A stretch of 24,284 bases of DNA from the IMG/VR virus record IMGVR_UViG_3300028388_003056, positions 1 through 24,284 of that record; one strand, written 5' to 3'. Shown in pieces: positions 23,219-24,284 of this stretch. A program made the translations under genes and the position numbers. The notes under the pieces are model-generated. The model worked only from the letters and a program-made list of their open reading frames with translations, ran no database searches and was not told the origin of the DNA. The DNA comes from a virus. Numbering within the stretch: the first letter of the stretch is position 1; each line of letters starts with the position of its first letter.

Positions 23219-23260
23219 CTTTTAAGCTGTGGGTCGCAGGTTCGATCCCTGCGCGGCTCA
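23219..23260 (+). other. attP core: 3' half of a tRNA-Lys(UUU) gene
   Basis: The core begins with the anticodon loop CTTTTAA (23219-23225, anticodon TTT at 23221-23223). The 3' stem strand GCTGT, variable GGGTC, T arm GCAGG/TTCGATC/CCTGC (23236-23252), acceptor strand GCGGCTC (23253-23259) and discriminator A follow. The 5' side is not tRNA: TGATG before the loop cannot pair with GCTGT, and the matching acceptor strand GAGCCGC is missing. A 3' half-tRNA beside an integrase is how attP sites that use tRNA genes look: on integration, the phage copy restores the host tRNA. It is less likely to be a working tRNA. Confidence 0.78.
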
Positions 23261-23296
23261 AACACAAATCATTATAGGTAAACAAGTTACAAATTG

Positions 23297-23320
23297 GGCA
23301 TCCTCCGGGGTGCCTTTTTT
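23297..23320 (+). terminator. Intrinsic terminator between late genes and integrase
   Basis: A 7-bp stem (GGCATCC 23297-23303 with GGGTGCC 23308-23314, one T-G wobble) has a 4-nt loop and is followed by six T (23315-23320). It would end late-operon transcription after the holin gene and any transcript from inside attP, and it keeps late transcription out of the integrase gene. Confidence 0.78.
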
Positions 23321-23330
23321 GGTTGCATTC

Positions 23331-23359
23331 TGTGCCCAAGTGTGCCAAAATTGTGCCAC
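23331..23359 (+). repeat. Right group of arm-type direct repeats
   Basis: Three direct copies, TGTGCCCA (23331-23338), TGTGCCAA (23341-23348) and TGTGCCAC (23352-23359), spaced 10 and 11 bp. They match the left pair and lie between the tRNA-like core and the integrase gene. Because they precede the integrase start, bound integrase could also repress its own gene; that is inference. Confidence 0.65.
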
Positions 23360-23432
23360 AAATGAATTGCGGTTCGTCGGCTCCGGGGTGCTGAACGCCT
23401 CTTGAGGCCCGTCGAACACGCATCGAGGCGTA

Positions 23433-24284
23433 ATGAAACGGCCATATCTGCTCAAGAAACGCGGGAAATACTGGTACTACCGCCTGCCAAGTCAGAAGAC
23501 ATTCCATTCCACCGGACAGACCGCCGAAGGTCGAGCTCACGACTACGTGATGAAAGAGGTCCTATCGCGTCCGGCGGCGGCCGGGTCCGCAACGCTCGGT
23601 GAGCTGCTTGCGCCGGCGTACGTCTGGAACATCTGTCCTCATGTCAGGCGGCTACGTGATGAGGGAAAGATCATCTCCGAGCAGCATGCAGCGAACCAGA
23701 GGTCTATCATCGAGCGACTGGTACTCCCGGATCAGATCTGCAGGCGGGTTGCGCAGGAACTCACCCGGGGCGACATGATCGCGCTCCGTGAGAGGATCCG
23801 GTCCGAGACGACCGTTGGGCAGACGAACAAGGCCATGATGGCGTTGCGGACTATGCTGAACGAATACGTCTTTCGTCAGGAGCTCGAGCGCAATCCCATG
23901 GATGGCGTCGGGAAGCTGAAAGAGGAACGAGGAGAGCGCGGCGTCCTGTCTGCCGATGAGATCAGGGCGGTGTTCGACGAGTGCCCGGGCGTGTGGGGGC
24001 ATCTCCAGGCGTATACGGTGTTCCTGCTCGCGGCGGCGACCGGCATGAGGAAAGGCGAGATCCTTGCTTTGACATGGGATCAGATCGACTTCGACAACCA
24101 GGCCATTCATGTCCGGCGCGCGTTCAAAGGCAACGGGGAACCGGGTAGGCCGAAATGGGAGAAGATCCGGACGACGTTCCTCCCGTTGAAGGTGAAAGAC
24201 TCTCTGCTCGAGGTCAGGAACCGATCACTCCACGTGCTTCCGAACTCTCTTGTGTTCTGTGACGCCGACGGGAGACGCCGCGGC
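23433..24284 (+). CDS. int: Tyrosine-recombinase integrase (partial, runs off the end)
   Basis: This enzyme inserts the phage at the tRNA-Lys gene through attP. The visible 284 codons start at ATG 23433 (GAGG 4 nt upstream) and stay open to the window end. An N-terminal arm-binding/AP2-like segment ('LLKKRGKYWYYRLP') is followed by a core-binding helical domain (about residues 55-160). The catalytic domain then starts 'LSADEIRAVFDECPG', and the first catalytic Arg lies in 'ATGMRKGEILALTWDQID' (Arg 206). A beta-hairpin with a basic patch ('FKGNGEPGRPKWEKIRTTFLPL') probably carries the active Lys. The H-x-x-R motif and Tyr lie beyond the window. Other phage genes, such as repressor and replication, would be expected downstream. 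Confidence 0.92.
   Translation, partial: MKRPYLLKKRGKYWYYRLPSQKTFHSTGQTAEGRAHDYVMKEVLSRPAAAGSATLGELLAPAYVWNICPHVRRLRDEGKIISEQHAANQRSIIERLVLPDQICRRVAQELTRGDMIALRERIRSETTVGQTNKAMMALRTMLNEYVFRQELERNPMDGVGKLKEERGERGVLSADEIRAVFDECPGVWGHLQAYTVFLLAAATGMRKGEILALTWDQIDFDNQAIHVRRAFKGNGEPGRPKWEKIRTTFLPLKVKDSLLEVRNRSLHVLPNSLVFCDADGRRRG

Noticed and set aside
23182-23260. Complete, working tRNA gene
   Set aside because: Anticodon stem strands TGATG and GCTGT do not pair, and the 5' acceptor candidate GGGCGCT pairs poorly with GCGGCTC; only the 3' half is tRNA-like.
23323-23351. Integrase promoter TTGCAT, 17 bp, CAAAAT
   Set aside because: Spacing is right but both hexamers are weak (about 3/6 and 4/6); it overlaps the arm repeats, whose sequence explains the match.
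1-24284. CRISPR array, insertion sequence or anti-phage defence genes
   Set aside because: No regularly spaced repeats, transposase or known defence motifs were found; all genes fit phage assembly, lysis or integration.

Overview
The window is the late (structural) half of a temperate tailed-phage genome, a siphovirus with HK97-type head proteins. Every credible gene lies on the + strand in one tightly packed block with many ATGA/GTGA/TGATG stop-start overlaps. The DNA looks moderately GC-rich. The host cannot be named from the sequence; the only host clue is an attachment core that matches the 3' half of a bacterial tRNA-Lys(UUU).

Layout. 1-2216: packaging (P27-type small terminase, then a large terminase split by an apparent frameshift at its nuclease motif). 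2213-2713: an unexpected small protein with a four-cysteine zinc knuckle and a region resembling sigma-70 region 2. 2784-6203: portal, ClpP-like prohead protease and HK97-fold major capsid protein. 6215-9075: five small virion-type proteins, including two adjacent 243-residue proteins that look like concanavalin/LamG jelly rolls, with a strong intrinsic terminator after the first gene. 9075-10562: head-tail connector, neck protein and tail terminator. 10571-14904: tail tube, tail assembly chaperones G and G-T (joined by a textbook -1 slippery site A_AAC_CCT) and the tape measure. 14904-20764: one roughly 1,950-residue tail-tip/fibre protein broken by an apparent -1 frameshift near 16,634, with repeats and about three LamG-like domains. 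20761-23078: a small unknown gene and the probable lysis cassette (permuted NlpC/P60-like protein, coiled-coil/TM protein, a 16-codon ORF, C39-like peptidase, 3TM-type holin).

23079-23432 is non-coding and holds attP: a tRNA-Lys 3'-half core flanked by direct repeats (TGTGCCAC type, 10-11 bp apart) that look like integrase arm sites, plus a terminator. A tyrosine integrase starts at 23433 and runs off the end. Because phage genes flank both sides of the core and no tRNA 5' half is present, this looks like an unintegrated (virion or circular) genome rather than a chromosomal prophage junction.

The genes give a full head-assembly, packaging, tail and lysis programme plus integration. Repressor, replication and early genes are not in view and would lie beyond the integrase. 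Two frameshifts in otherwise well-kept essential genes suggest read errors or recent mutation. The least expected items are the zinc-knuckle/sigma-like gene inside the packaging-portal block and the attP region, where the tRNA fragment may sit in a small transcription unit of its own.
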